Below, one piece after another: positions 43,906-53,341 of a stretch of DNA of 64,000 nucleotides. The notes below the pieces were generated by a model. It saw nothing but the letters and a program-made list of their open reading frames with translations, made no database searches and was not told the DNA's origin. The position numbers were made by a program, and so were the translations under genes. This DNA is from Singulisphaera acidiphila DSM 18658. Its GTDB lineage: Bacteria; Planctomycetota; Planctomycetia; Isosphaerales; Isosphaeraceae. Within the stretch, counting starts at the first letter, position 1. The number at the start of each line of letters is the position of its first letter. The stretch covers positions 496,001 to 560,000 of the forward strand of contig NC_019892.1 in assembly GCF_000242455.2 (NCBI RefSeq), given 5' to 3'.

Positions 43906-46518
43906 TTAGCGATTGGGTTGGGCGTTGACTGGAGGCTCGACCAGTTCGAGCAAGAGCCGGTGAGCATCGAGGAAGCGGGGCGCGTCCTCCAGGGCCATGA
44001 GCACTTCGCGGCGGGCCTCGGCCCGCTTTCCGTCTTCGTGGAGCAGCTTCGCCAGGCGGTAGTGGACCTCGGCCGGGTCGGTGGTGTCGAGCATGGCCAG
44101 GGCGCGATAGGCCGTCACCGCCTCCGCGCGTTCTCCCAGATGTTCGGCCGCGAGGGCGAGCTTGCGGTGGGGCCCTGGGATCAGCGGATTGATCGCTAGC
44201 AGATGCCGGGCGTTCTGGGCCAGGGACTTCCAGTTCTGATCCGCCTCGTCCATCGTCATCAATCGTTCGTAGGCCGGGCCGGCGTTGCCGACCCGCGCCG
44301 CCAGTTCTTCAAGAACCTTGCGTTCGGCGGTCGGGTCCGACGTTTCTTTGAAGACCTTGGCGAGCAGCACGTAGGCGTTCTCCGCCCCGACGTATTCCGG
44401 GTAAAGTCCCTTGAGCTGTTCCAGAACGTCCTTGGCTTGTCCCCATTTCTCTTCGGCCACGAGTTGGGCCCCCAGCCGCTTCCGTCCCCAAAAACTCTTG
44501 GGGTGGGTTTCGAGCCAGGTTGTGAGTGCTGCCGCATTGGCGTCAGGCGGGAGTTCCGGCTCTTCCCAGGTCAGCTCAGGGGCGATGTTCTTGGCCTTTC
44601 GATGGGCAAACTCCGTGAAATCGCGATCTAATTGATCTAGCGACGTTTTTGTCCGACTCGGCAGGGTCTCGTTGATTAACATCCCCGATCCGAGGTCGTC
44701 GAGCACGCCGTTCAAGGCGTCGTGGCCGAACCGTTGTTCGAAGAACTCCACCGCAAGCGCCGATTCGAAGTAGGCGAACTGGAGGTGGACCGCCGACTTG
44801 GGGGCGAGGAACGCGGAGCTGAGCCGGCTCAGCGGGGTGAACTGGGTGTCGTCCAGGATCATGGCGCGGAACCGAGGGTTGAACGCCTCGGCCCAACTGG
44901 GGTTTTCCCGCCCTTCCTCGTGCACCGAGATTCCCTCGCTGAGCCAGCGGGGCATCTTGTTATGCGTCTTGCTCAGGGTGATGACATGGCAGAATTCGTG
45001 CCAGAGGACGGACTCCCAGTTCGAAGGCGTCTCTCCCTGGGAGGCCGGGCTGTTGGCCGTGATCACGCGGCCGAAGCAGACCCCGAGCAGGCCGTCCGCC
45101 CCCGGGAGGCCGAACGTCCGTACGGCGAACTCTTTGCGCTGCGGGAAAATCTCGACGATCACCGGCTCTTTGAGCGTCACCCCGTAGCGTTTCCCGAGCG
45201 TTTCTTTCGCGCGTCGGAGGAGGGCGAGCACCTGGCTGCCATAAAGGTCAGCCTCGCGTGCCTCCATGCGCACCACGAACCCGGCATCCTCAAGAGTTCG
45301 AAACCCGGCCAGGCGATCGCGGAGCGTGGTCAGGTTGTAGGCGACCACGTTGTAGCCGTCCTTGGCGAAAATTTCGTCGGCGAGCTTCCAGCCTTCCTCT
45401 TCCTCGCCGAGCCGGAGCAGGTCCTGGCAGAGCTGGATCTTGACGGGCAGGTTCTCGGGGTCGAGCTTGAGCGCCTCTCTCTGATAGGTGGACCCCTCGG
45501 CGAACCGGTACTTTTCCGAGAGCTCGCGGCCGATTAAATGGTCGACCTCGGGGTTCGTCGCCCAGCGCGACAGCGCGGCCTGTCGCGCGAACGCTTCGCC
45601 GGCGCGGTCGTTTCGCAGGTGCGCCAGCACCGCCTGGTAGGCCCAGGCGCGGGGCTCTTCGGAGTTGACCGCGAACGCCTGCTTGAGCGTGTCTTCGGCC
45701 TCGCCGTACCGCTCGCCGTCGATCAGGTGGTCGGCCTTCAGCAGGAGGCTGTCCACATGGTGCGGGTTGATTTTGAGGGCCTCGGCCAGTGCCTTGTCGG
45801 ACCGGGCGCGGTCGTCGTCGGTAAAGGCGCGGGCGAGGAGGTAGTGGTATCGCGGATCCTCGGCGGCGTCCTTGGGGGCTTTCTGAAGCGTCTGGGCCGC
45901 CAGGGCGGCGTCCTGCTTCTCCAGGGCCAATTCAGCCGTGGCGTAGAAGCCGTCGGCGTCGTCGGGGTGCTGCTTTGTGACGACGTCGTAGAACTGGTCG
46001 AGCACCTTGCGGGCATCGGCGCCTCGGAGCAGGAAGAATCGCCCGAGCACGAGGCGTCCCTCCGGCGTGGCGAAGCGCTGGGGGACATTCACGACCAGGG
46101 CCTCGATCGTCTTCATCTCGCCTGCAGCGTCGTCGACGCGGCCGTTTGCGCGATAGACGTCGCGGCCGAGCAGGTGCAGCACACCACTTCCGGGATAGCG
46201 CTGTTTGGCCTGCTCGAACGAGGTCAGGGCCGCTTTGTATTTCCCTTGCGCCAGCTCCGCCTCGATCAGGAGGCGAGTCCAGTGTTCGCCCCAGGCGCCG
46301 GTCTCGATCTCTTTCGTGGCGACCTTGGCGCACTCGTCGTAGCGTCCGGTGCGGAAGAGCTTTTCCGCCTCGATCAGGCTCACCGCGTTTACCGGCGTCG
46401 AGCCCGCCAGAGAGAAGGCGATCAGAAGGAGGAGGGGGAGCTTCAGGGGCAGGTCGCCCCGATCTCGCCGCTGAAGCCGAGCCTGGGGCACTTCTGATTC
46501 TCCGGCTGGCACGCTCAT
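43906..46518 (-). CDS. TPR protein with a gluzincin-type metallopeptidase domain
   Basis: An 870-residue exported protein. A positively charged stretch precedes a signal helix (KLPLLLLIAFSLAGSTPVNA). TPR repeats fill about 45-420 and 660-860 (e.g. LIEAEKLFRTGRYDECAKVA). The centre carries HExxH-(16)-E: H507-E508-F-C-H511 in WESVLWHEFCHVITL and E528 in WLSEGISVHEE, the MA-clan zinc site seen in DUF1570-like and peptidase MA family proteins. It would cleave or bind proteins in the envelope. Start at 46516-46518 has GGAAGGGA upstream. It is monocistronic. Confidence 0.85.
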   Translation of the reverse strand: MSVPAGESEVPQARLQRRDRGDLPLKLPLLLLIAFSLAGSTPVNAVSLIEAEKLFRTGRYDECAKVATKEIETGAWGEHWTRLLIEAELAQGKYKAALTSFEQAKQRYPGSGVLHLLGRDVYRANGRVDDAAGEMKTIEALVVNVPQRFATPEGRLVLGRFFLLRGADARKVLDQFYDVVTKQHPDDADGFYATAELALEKQDAALAAQTLQKAPKDAAEDPRYHYLLARAFTDDDRARSDKALAEALKINPHHVDSLLLKADHLIDGERYGEAEDTLKQAFAVNSEEPRAWAYQAVLAHLRNDRAGEAFARQAALSRWATNPEVDHLIGRELSEKYRFAEGSTYQREALKLDPENLPVKIQLCQDLLRLGEEEEGWKLADEIFAKDGYNVVAYNLTTLRDRLAGFRTLEDAGFVVRMEAREADLYGSQVLALLRRAKETLGKRYGVTLKEPVIVEIFPQRKEFAVRTFGLPGADGLLGVCFGRVITANSPASQGETPSNWESVLWHEFCHVITLSKTHNKMPRWLSEGISVHEEGRENPSWAEAFNPRFRAMILDDTQFTPLSRLSSAFLAPKSAVHLQFAYFESALAVEFFEQRFGHDALNGVLDDLGSGMLINETLPSRTKTSLDQLDRDFTEFAHRKAKNIAPELTWEEPELPPDANAAALTTWLETHPKSFWGRKRLGAQLVAEEKWGQAKDVLEQLKGLYPEYVGAENAYVLLAKVFKETSDPTAERKVLEELAARVGNAGPAYERLMTMDEADQNWKSLAQNARHLLAINPLIPGPHRKLALAAEHLGERAEAVTAYRALAMLDTTDPAEVHYRLAKLLHEDGKRAEARREVLMALEDAPRFLDAHRLLLELVEPPVNAQPNR

Positions 46519-47146
46519 GGATCCCTTCCGTTCGGAGTGGTCCTCGACGTCAGTCCCTTTGGATCGATCCTGATTATAGCCGTGCCCGCGCGGAGATTGC
46601 CAAGGCCTTACCTCTGCCGTTACGTGCGTTCTCAAAACGCGGGCCGGCCTGTTCGATCGCCGACGCTATCGCGCAAAGCTGTCGAGTAGTATTCGTGGTT
46701 TGATGAAAGCCCTTGTGGATGAATTTGTTGAATGTTTTCATGTTTGTGTTTTAATGGAAAAATCGCCGTGTCCGTGGGCTGTCTGTTCGGGCCTGTGACA
46801 GGCTTGTCGGATCGAGGCGGCCTGCCAGAGAGGACGCCCGCATTGGTCGGGTGTTCTCAGGCGAAGGAACCATGGTTCTCGGCGCTCGGCGTTGCCTGGG
46901 TTGGGGGGCGGGAAGAATTCTTCGTTGCCTTTTGTGCGATCCGTCCGGGAACCGCAATATTATCAGCAGGCGGGTCGTTTTTTTGCCTTTCTTTCTGACA
47001 AAGCAACGAAATCCGGGTGTGAACGCAAACGGGGCGGCCGCAATGTCGGGCGATGTCGTCGTCTGCGCGACGTCAACTTTCCCTGACCCGGCGGGACGGG
47101 CTGCGCCGACAGAGTTCCGACCCCCCCATCGGTTCAAGGAGGTCCC
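46519..47146. other. Divergent intergenic region
   Basis: This 628-bp spacer lies between the TPR gene and the small lipoprotein gene and should hold both promoters. A lower-GC patch is at 46690-46760. No recognised gene or structured RNA is seen; frames across 46732-47158 lack domain features. Confidence 0.35.
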
Positions 47147-47359
47147 GTGTCCAGACACTCAAATCTTGGGTTGTTTTCCGTCATCATTTTTCTCGTCGCC
47201 GGTTGCGGGGACGACGGGCCCACGGTCGCGGCCGACGTCCCCCAGGTGAAAATCACCCCGGAGGCCGACCTGTCGAGGGGCCGGCCCAAGGGGATGCCCA
47301 AAAACATCACGGCGGGCCTGAAGCTCGATCCCGTGTCGGGCCGGCCCAAGCAGGATTAG
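47147..47359 (+). CDS. Small lipoprotein upstream of the DUF1559 gene
   Basis: A 70-residue lipoprotein starting at GTG 47147, with AAGGAGG just upstream. The lipobox is FLVAGCGDD, so Cys20 would be lipidated. The remainder is polar with a repeated GRPK element (SRGRPKGMPKNITAGLKLDP, then SGRPKQD). It lies 63 bp before a DUF1559 gene and is probably cotranscribed. Tiny lipoproteins beside DUF1559 genes are common in planctomycetes; function is unknown. Confidence 0.75.
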   Translation: MSRHSNLGLFSVIIFLVAGCGDDGPTVAADVPQVKITPEADLSRGRPKGMPKNITAGLKLDPVSGRPKQD

Positions 47360-47422
47360 CGGCCTTCACGGCCGATCCGTCCGGTAATTCCCCTCTCTTT
47401 TAATGATGAATCGAGCACTCAT

Positions 47423-48565
47423 ATGGAATTTTCTTCGCAAGATGAGCGGCCGTCGCGGCGCAGGTCCGGTGGATTCACGCTGATCGAACTGTTGGTGGTG
47501 ATCGCGATCATCGCCGTGCTCATCGCCTTGCTCTTGCCTGCGGTGCAGGCGGCTCGAGAGGCGGCCCGTCGTTCTCAGTGCACGAACAATATGAAGCAGC
47601 TTGGCCTGGCGCTGCATAACTACCTGTCGACGTTTGGGGCCTGTCCCGGCGGTTACGTGGCGCGCAAGGTCAGCGACAAGACGCTTGCCGGGGCCTGGGG
47701 TTCGTGGAGCCCGCAGTCGATGCTCCTGGCGAACATGGAGCAAGGCGCGGTTTACAACACGATCAACTTCATGACGGTCAACGAGGACATGGCCAGCGGC
47801 GCGTACGTCAACTGGACGGTCTGTACGACGCGGATCAACTCGTTCCTCTGCCCCTCGTCGCCCCTGCCCGTCGGGACGAACTGGAACAAGGGCAACATCA
47901 ACAATAACCTCCTTCCCGGCAACAACTATTTTGCCTCGATGGGTCCCCAACTCATGCCCTACGCGCGGAGCGGAGCCCCCGACGAGATCGTCGTCGGCCT
48001 CTTCGCCTGCGACGGCGGCAACGGTGGGTCGGCGGTCACGGTCGCCTCGATCCAGGATGGGACGAGCAACACCATCGCGTTCGGCGAGTGGCGGATGGGC
48101 GACGGTAATATCAATAAACTCTCGATTCAGGATGTCATCAACATCGGCACCGGCCCGCCGGGCGTGAACACATGGTGGGACGCCAAGACCCAGATCCCCG
48201 CCGGCGCGTTGCTGATTCCACCGTGGTTCCCCATGTGTGCGGGCGCTGCGATGGGGACAATCGGCACGATCAAGAACAAGAGCAACCTCGGCGACAACTG
48301 GTACGCCAGCGAGGCCGGGTTCGGTCTCGGCAACACGCTGCTCCCCCCCAACCCGAAGTATCCCAACTGCACGTCGGCCGGCTACGACGGCTCGATTGGC
48401 GACGCGGCGGGGATCTATGGGATGAGCAGCTTTCACTCTGGCGGGGGGAACGTCGCGTTTGCGGACGGATCGGTTCGGTTTCTCAAAGATAGTACCAACA
48501 TGAACATTATCTGGGCGCTCGGGTCACGCGCCGGTGGCGAGATCGTTTCCAGCGACGCCTTCTAA
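47423..48565 (+). CDS. DUF1559 prepilin-like protein
   Basis: A 380-residue DUF1559 protein. The class III/type IV prepilin leader is [19 protein letters not shown], with cleavage expected after the second Gly, followed by [20 protein letters not shown] and NNMKQLGLALHNYLS. The C-terminal H-x9-DG-type motif is SSFHSGGGNVAFADGSVRFL. It should be exported as a pseudopilin-like fibre or surface protein. A second copy of the family lies at 56241. Confidence 0.95.
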   Translation: MEFSSQDERPSRRRSGGFTLIELLVVIAIIAVLIALLLPAVQAAREAARRSQCTNNMKQLGLALHNYLSTFGACPGGYVARKVSDKTLAGAWGSWSPQSMLLANMEQGAVYNTINFMTVNEDMASGAYVNWTVCTTRINSFLCPSSPLPVGTNWNKGNINNNLLPGNNYFASMGPQLMPYARSGAPDEIVVGLFACDGGNGGSAVTVASIQDGTSNTIAFGEWRMGDGNINKLSIQDVINIGTGPPGVNTWWDAKTQIPAGALLIPPWFPMCAGAAMGTIGTIKNKSNLGDNWYASEAGFGLGNTLLPPNPKYPNCTSAGYDGSIGDAAGIYGMSSFHSGGGNVAFADGSVRFLKDSTNMNIIWALGSRAGGEIVSSDAF

Positions 48566-48708
48566 CGTTTCGTTGTGGGATCTGAACTGTTGCCAAGCGT
48601 TCTCGATTTCGGGGGCCATGCGGTTCCGTACTCGAAACTGTGTGGCTCCCCGAGTTCTCCAGGCCGACAGAGGCGAAGTGAAGCTTTGGCCGCGCCTTTG
48701 CTCACTGT

Positions 48709-51700
48709 TCAAGGCTGGAGGAGTTGGGAGCGGCAGTCGTTCCATGCCTTGAGGTCGAGGATTTGGAGGGAGCCGTCGTCGTCGAGGGCCATGCCGGTGG
48801 CGGCCTGGACGGTGAGTTCGACCCGTGCGACGCGACCGCCCATCACCCAGGGGAGGCTCCAGAGGCGGGCGGCGTGCTCTCGGCCGCCGGAGAGGGCGAA
48901 CAGGCCGTCGGGGCTGAACGCGACGAACCAGACCTGGCTCTGGTGGCGAACGGCGGGACCGACGGCCAGGCCCGTGACTTTATCCCAGAGCTGGGCCGAC
49001 CGGTCGTAACTCCCCGTCAGCACGGTTTGCCCGTTGGGGCTGATGGCCAGGGTCCGGAGCCGGCCGTCGTGGCGGAGCGGAGGGGCTTCCGGCAGGCCCG
49101 TCCTGGCGTCCCAGAGTCGGGCCACTCGGTCCCATCCGCCCGTGATCACGGTGCGGCCGTCGCGACTGAAGGAGGCGAGTGAGACGGGGCCTTGGTGCTT
49201 GAGGGGGGCGACGACCTCGGTCCCTGTGGTGGCGTCCCAGAGTCGGGCCGTCATGTCGTCGCTGCCGGTGAGCACGGTGCGGCCGTCGGGACTGAACGTG
49301 GCGGCTCGGACGGGTCCCTGGTGAATGAGGGGTTGGCCGGCCGGCGCGCCGGTCGTGGCGTCCCAGACTCTGGCCGTCTCGTCGAGGCTCCCGGTGACCG
49401 CACGCCGGCCGTCGGGGCTGAAGGCGACGGCGAGCACGGGGCGGCTGTGGCGGAGGGGGTCGCCAAGGGCTTGCCCGGTTGAAGTCGCCCAGAGCCTGGC
49501 GGTGCCGTCGTCGCTGCCGGTGAGCACGGTGCGGCCGTCGGGGTGGAAGGCGACGGCGGTCACGCGGTCTTGGTGACGGAGCGGCGGGCCGGCCGGGGCT
49601 CCGCTCTTGGAATCCCAGAGCCTGGCGGTGCCGTCGTAGCTTCCGGTCAGGGCGTATCGGCCGTCGGGGCTGAAGGCGACGGCCTCGACCGTATCGCCGT
49701 GCGGCATGGGGGCTCCGACGGGCGCGCCTGTCTGTGCGTCCCAGAGCCGCGCGGTCTTGTCCTGGCTGGCGGACAGGATCTTCCGGCCGTCGGGGCTGAA
49801 GATCACGGCCCGGACAAATCCGTCGTGACGGAAGTCGAGACCCGTTGGAGGCGCGACTTCCCAGACGAGGGCCGTGCGGTCGAAGCCCCCGGTGAGCACG
49901 GTGCGGCCGTCGGGGTGGAACGCGACGGAGGAGACTGTGTGCCGGTGCCGCAGGATGGTCCCGACCGACTCCCCGGCCGAGGCGTCCCAGAGCCAGGCGG
50001 TGCCGTCGATGCAGCCGGCCACCAGCTTGGTGCCGTCGGGGCTGAACGCCACGGCGTTGACGCAGTGCTGATGCATCAAGGGCTTCCCCACGCGGTGGCC
50101 GGTGGCACGGTCCCAGAGCTGGGCAGTCTGGTCGAAGCAGCCTGTCAAGACGGTGCGGCCGTCGGGGCTGAACGCCACCGAGGAAACCCAGTCCTGATGC
50201 ACCATCGGCTTACCCAAGGAGGAGCCTGTGGCGGCGTCCCAGAGCTGGGCCGTCTTGTCCCGGCTACCGGTCAGCACGGCGAGGCCGTCGGGGCTGAACG
50301 CCACCGAGGAGACGTAGTTGCCGTGCCGCATCGGCAGGCCGACCGGGGCACCTGTCTGTGCGTCCCAGAGCCGGGCCGTCATGTCGAAACTCCCGGTCAG
50401 GGCGGTGCGGCCGTCGGGGCTGAGCGCCACCCCGTAGATGATGCTGTCGTGGCGCAGGGGAGGGCCGGCCGGCTCGTAGGTGTCGAGGTCCCAGAGCTGC
50501 GCGGTGAAGTCGTCGCAGCCGGTGAGTAGGGTCCGCCCCTCGGGACCGAACGCCAGGGCGCCGACCCTCCCTTTGTGGTGGAGCGGGCGGCCGACCGGAG
50601 CGCCCGACTGGGCGTCCCAGAATCGCACGGTGCCGTCGTCGCCGGCCGTGGTCACGACGCGGCCGTCGGGCCGGTATGCGACGGCCTGGACCTCGCCGGG
50701 GTGCTCGACCCGGACCTGCAGCGGGTTGAGCCGTGGCTTCCAGGCCGTCAGGTTCAGACGGAGGGCCCGCTCCAGGGCCGCGTCGCGGGCCCGGTCGGCG
50801 GCCTTGAGCCCGCGCACCAGCCAGAGCATCCCCTGCCCCACGTCCCCTTGCTGGCAGAGCCGCTGGCCGTTCTCATAAGCCAGGTGGGCTGCGAGCTGGT
50901 CGACCTGCCGCTGGCTCGACCGGACCTCTCGCAGCGCCTTGCCGATCCGTGACGCGGCCTGGTACTGGTACACTGCCAGGCTCACCGAGAGCACGATCGC
51001 CGCCACGATCCCGACGATCGCCAGGCCGACCGCGACCGCCAGCGAAGTCTTCCGCCGGCACCAGCGCCAGACCCGCTCCGCCGCTGCGGCCCGCCGCGCC
51101 CGGACCGACTCGAAGTTGAGGAACCGGCCGAGGTCGTCGGCCAGCTCCCCGGCCGAGGCGTAACGCTTGCGGGTCGCCTTCTCCAGGCACTTCAGGCAGA
51201 TCGTTTCCAGGTCGCGGGGCACCTTCGGGCTGACCCGCCCTGGCCGGACCGGCTCCTCGTTCAGCAGCCTGGCGAGCGTGGTGAGCGGGGTGGCCGATTG
51301 GAACGGCGGCGACCCCGTGAGCATCTCGTACAGGATCGCGCCCAGCGAGTAGACGTCGCTGGCCGGCCCCACGTCGCGCGCCCGCCCCGACGCCTGCTCG
51401 GGCGACATATAGCAGGGAGAGCCGAGGATCGTGCCGCTCTGGGTCTGCCCCGACTCCCTGCCGAGCAACTTCGCCAGGCCGAAGTCGGCGATCTTGAGTG
51501 ACCCCTCGGGCGTGAGCAGGATGTTCGCCGGCTTCAAGTCGCGATGGACGACACCGCGATCGTGGGCGTAGTCCATCGCCCTGGCCAGCACCTCCGTGAT
51601 CCTCGCAGCCTGCTGGACCGGCACAGGGCCCGCCGCCAGCCGCCGGGCCAGGTCCTCCCCTTCGACCACTTCCAGCGACAGGTAGGGGGACCCGTCCGCC

Positions 51701-52374
51701 TCGCCGATCTCATGGATTTCCACGATATTGGGGTGGTGCAAACAGGCGGCGGCCTCGGCCTCCCGGTGGAACCGGTCGAGCTGTTCCGGGTCGATGCGCC
51801 CGATCGTCCGGATCATCTTCAAGGCGACCCGCCGCTTGAGCCCCACCTGCGCTGCAAGATAGACGACCCCCATGCCGCCGACGCCGATCTCGCGAAGGAT
51901 CTCGTAGCCCGGCACATGCGGGTAACCCGCGCGGTCCGGTATTGCCTCGGCCGGTTCGTCACGGCCCCCTGCGGCGTCGAGGGCGTGATGGAAGGCGACT
52001 TGCAGCTTGATCGTTTCCGCGAACTGGGGGAACCGCATCAGGAAGTCAGCCAGGTCGGGTGGTTCCCCCGCCTCCTCGCGGAGCAGGAACTCGCCGTGGA
52101 CAAGGTCGAGCGCAAGGTCGGGGTCGGCGGCGACCGCCGGGAATCGCTCGAAATACCACTCCGCCGACCGCCGCTCGTCTGACCTTGATCGCCAACGCAG
52201 CCTCTGGTCGGCCCGGAGCACGGCGGCGACCTCGCTTGGCCCGATGTCCCCTTCGCCGGACAGGAAGGCGACGACGTCCGGCCGCTCTCCCGCTCGCCAG
52301 AGCTTCACCCAGCGACGGACCGGGCTCCGGGTCTCCGTCGTGCGAGGCAGGGAGTGGGGATCGATCTCAGGCAC
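48709..52374 (-). CDS. Serine/threonine protein kinase with 15 WD40 repeats
   Basis: A 1221-residue receptor-like kinase. An N-terminal helical region (1-155) is followed by a Hanks-type kinase (about 157-421): GVGGMG (164-169), K186 in VALKMI, HRDLKPAN with D279, DFG D297 and APE-type SPEQ. A membrane helix is at 444-470. From about 545 to 1200 there are 15 WD40 repeats (pattern VSSVAFSPDGRTVLTG / A-LWDA-TG), enough for two seven-bladed propellers plus one blade. It overlaps the ECF sigma factor gene by 8 bp, so they are cotranscribed. The propellers probably sense or bind an extracytoplasmic partner. Confidence 0.95.
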   Translation of the reverse strand: MPEIDPHSLPRTTETRSPVRRWVKLWRAGERPDVVAFLSGEGDIGPSEVAAVLRADQRLRWRSRSDERRSAEWYFERFPAVAADPDLALDLVHGEFLLREEAGEPPDLADFLMRFPQFAETIKLQVAFHHALDAAGGRDEPAEAIPDRAGYPHVPGYEILREIGVGGMGVVYLAAQVGLKRRVALKMIRTIGRIDPEQLDRFHREAEAAACLHHPNIVEIHEIGEADGSPYLSLEVVEGEDLARRLAAGPVPVQQAARITEVLARAMDYAHDRGVVHRDLKPANILLTPEGSLKIADFGLAKLLGRESGQTQSGTILGSPCYMSPEQASGRARDVGPASDVYSLGAILYEMLTGSPPFQSATPLTTLARLLNEEPVRPGRVSPKVPRDLETICLKCLEKATRKRYASAGELADDLGRFLNFESVRARRAAAAERVWRWCRRKTSLAVAVGLAIVGIVAAIVLSVSLAVYQYQAASRIGKALREVRSSQRQVDQLAAHLAYENGQRLCQQGDVGQGMLWLVRGLKAADRARDAALERALRLNLTAWKPRLNPLQVRVEHPGEVQAVAYRPDGRVVTTAGDDGTVRFWDAQSGAPVGRPLHHKGRVGALAFGPEGRTLLTGCDDFTAQLWDLDTYEPAGPPLRHDSIIYGVALSPDGRTALTGSFDMTARLWDAQTGAPVGLPMRHGNYVSSVAFSPDGLAVLTGSRDKTAQLWDAATGSSLGKPMVHQDWVSSVAFSPDGRTVLTGCFDQTAQLWDRATGHRVGKPLMHQHCVNAVAFSPDGTKLVAGCIDGTAWLWDASAGESVGTILRHRHTVSSVAFHPDGRTVLTGGFDRTALVWEVAPPTGLDFRHDGFVRAVIFSPDGRKILSASQDKTARLWDAQTGAPVGAPMPHGDTVEAVAFSPDGRYALTGSYDGTARLWDSKSGAPAGPPLRHQDRVTAVAFHPDGRTVLTGSDDGTARLWATSTGQALGDPLRHSRPVLAVAFSPDGRRAVTGSLDETARVWDATTGAPAGQPLIHQGPVRAATFSPDGRTVLTGSDDMTARLWDATTGTEVVAPLKHQGPVSLASFSRDGRTVITGGWDRVARLWDARTGLPEAPPLRHDGRLRTLAISPNGQTVLTGSYDRSAQLWDKVTGLAVGPAVRHQSQVWFVAFSPDGLFALSGGREHAARLWSLPWVMGGRVARVELTVQAATGMALDDDGSLQILDLKAWNDCRSQLLQP

Positions 52375-52960
52375 GGCGGTCGTCGTCCAGGTTCAGGGCC
52401 TTCGTGACGCGGAGCACGGCCCGCGCGAGCTGCATCCGCCTCGCCTGCGCTGAGCCGCCTAGCCGCTGCGCGATCTCCGACCACTCGAGCCCCTCGGCCC
52501 GGAGGTCGACGATCAATAATTCTTCATCCTTGAGGCGGTGTCGCACGGCGTCGATCAGGTCGTGGTCGGACGCAAGCTGACTCGGCCCCGGCGAGGTGCT
52601 CTCCACGCTCAGATCCTCGACCGGCGTCTTCGCGACCAGTCGGTTGTCGCGGCGGCGGGCCCGCTGCCGCCGGACCTGAAACGCCAGCTTGTTCCGCGTC
52701 ATGCCGATCAAGAGTCCGACGAGCTGCTCCGGAGTCTCCAGCGCGAACTGGCCCGAGCTCGCCCGCGCAAAGAAGCTGGTCAGCACCGACTGCGAGATAT
52801 CCATCGAGTCGAACAGGCGGAGCAGCCTCCGGTCCTCGAGCCGCAGTCTCACCTCGCGGCGGATCACCCCTTCATAATGTCGGACCAGATCCCGGGCGGC
52901 GTTCTCGTCGCCGGCGCGGACCTTCGTCATGAATGATTCGAACGAACCGGTGCTCACCAT
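52367..52960 (-). CDS. ECF-type RNA polymerase sigma factor (planctomycete kinase-linked class)
   Basis: A 197-residue ECF sigma factor. Region 2 covers about 20-95 (ARDLVRHYEGVIRREVRLRL, then SQSVLTSFFARASSGQF) and region 4 covers about 130-185 (DEELLIVDLRAEGLEWSEIA, QRLGGSAQARRMQLARAVLR). It is the first gene of a two-gene unit with the WD40 kinase. In planctomycetes such sigma factors usually lack a classical anti-sigma gene and are thought to be controlled by the linked kinase. The start has no good Shine-Dalgarno. Confidence 0.93.
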   Translation of the reverse strand: MVSTGSFESFMTKVRAGDENAARDLVRHYEGVIRREVRLRLEDRRLLRLFDSMDISQSVLTSFFARASSGQFALETPEQLVGLLIGMTRNKLAFQVRRQRARRRDNRLVAKTPVEDLSVESTSPGPSQLASDHDLIDAVRHRLKDEELLIVDLRAEGLEWSEIAQRLGGSAQARRMQLARAVLRVTKALNLDDDRRA

Positions 52961-53341
52961 GGGGAGGACCCCGACTCGACGACCCGAGCTCGTCAGATTT
53001 TATGCAAAGGATGCATTGCTGTATAACATGTCGGCCTCCGGCCCTCAATGGCTGGCCGACACGCTTGCCGAATGGATGCTTCAAGGTGTGCATGGAAACA
53101 TTTTATGCCAGGGCAGCTTCTGCACGCTGAAGAACAAGATGAGAACGCGCATCCGATTGTTCCAGGGGGCGTCTTCTTGTTTTTGTCGCCAGACGCCGTT
53201 TGGGTTGGTAGACCAGGAGGATTCGATTGCTGTAGGATGGCCGTCACCCTGCTCGACCCATTACGTGGAGAAGTGCCCAAGACTTCGGATTGACGATGCG
53301 AGCCGGGGCGAGATGGTGGTTCTTTTCTCGGAGCCTCGGTT
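52961..53341. other. Divergent intergenic region
   Basis: This 381-bp spacer lies between the ECF sigma gene and the DUF1624-like membrane gene and should contain both promoters. A lower-GC segment near 52998-53030 is a promoter candidate. Frames in both directions lack domains. Confidence 0.35.
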
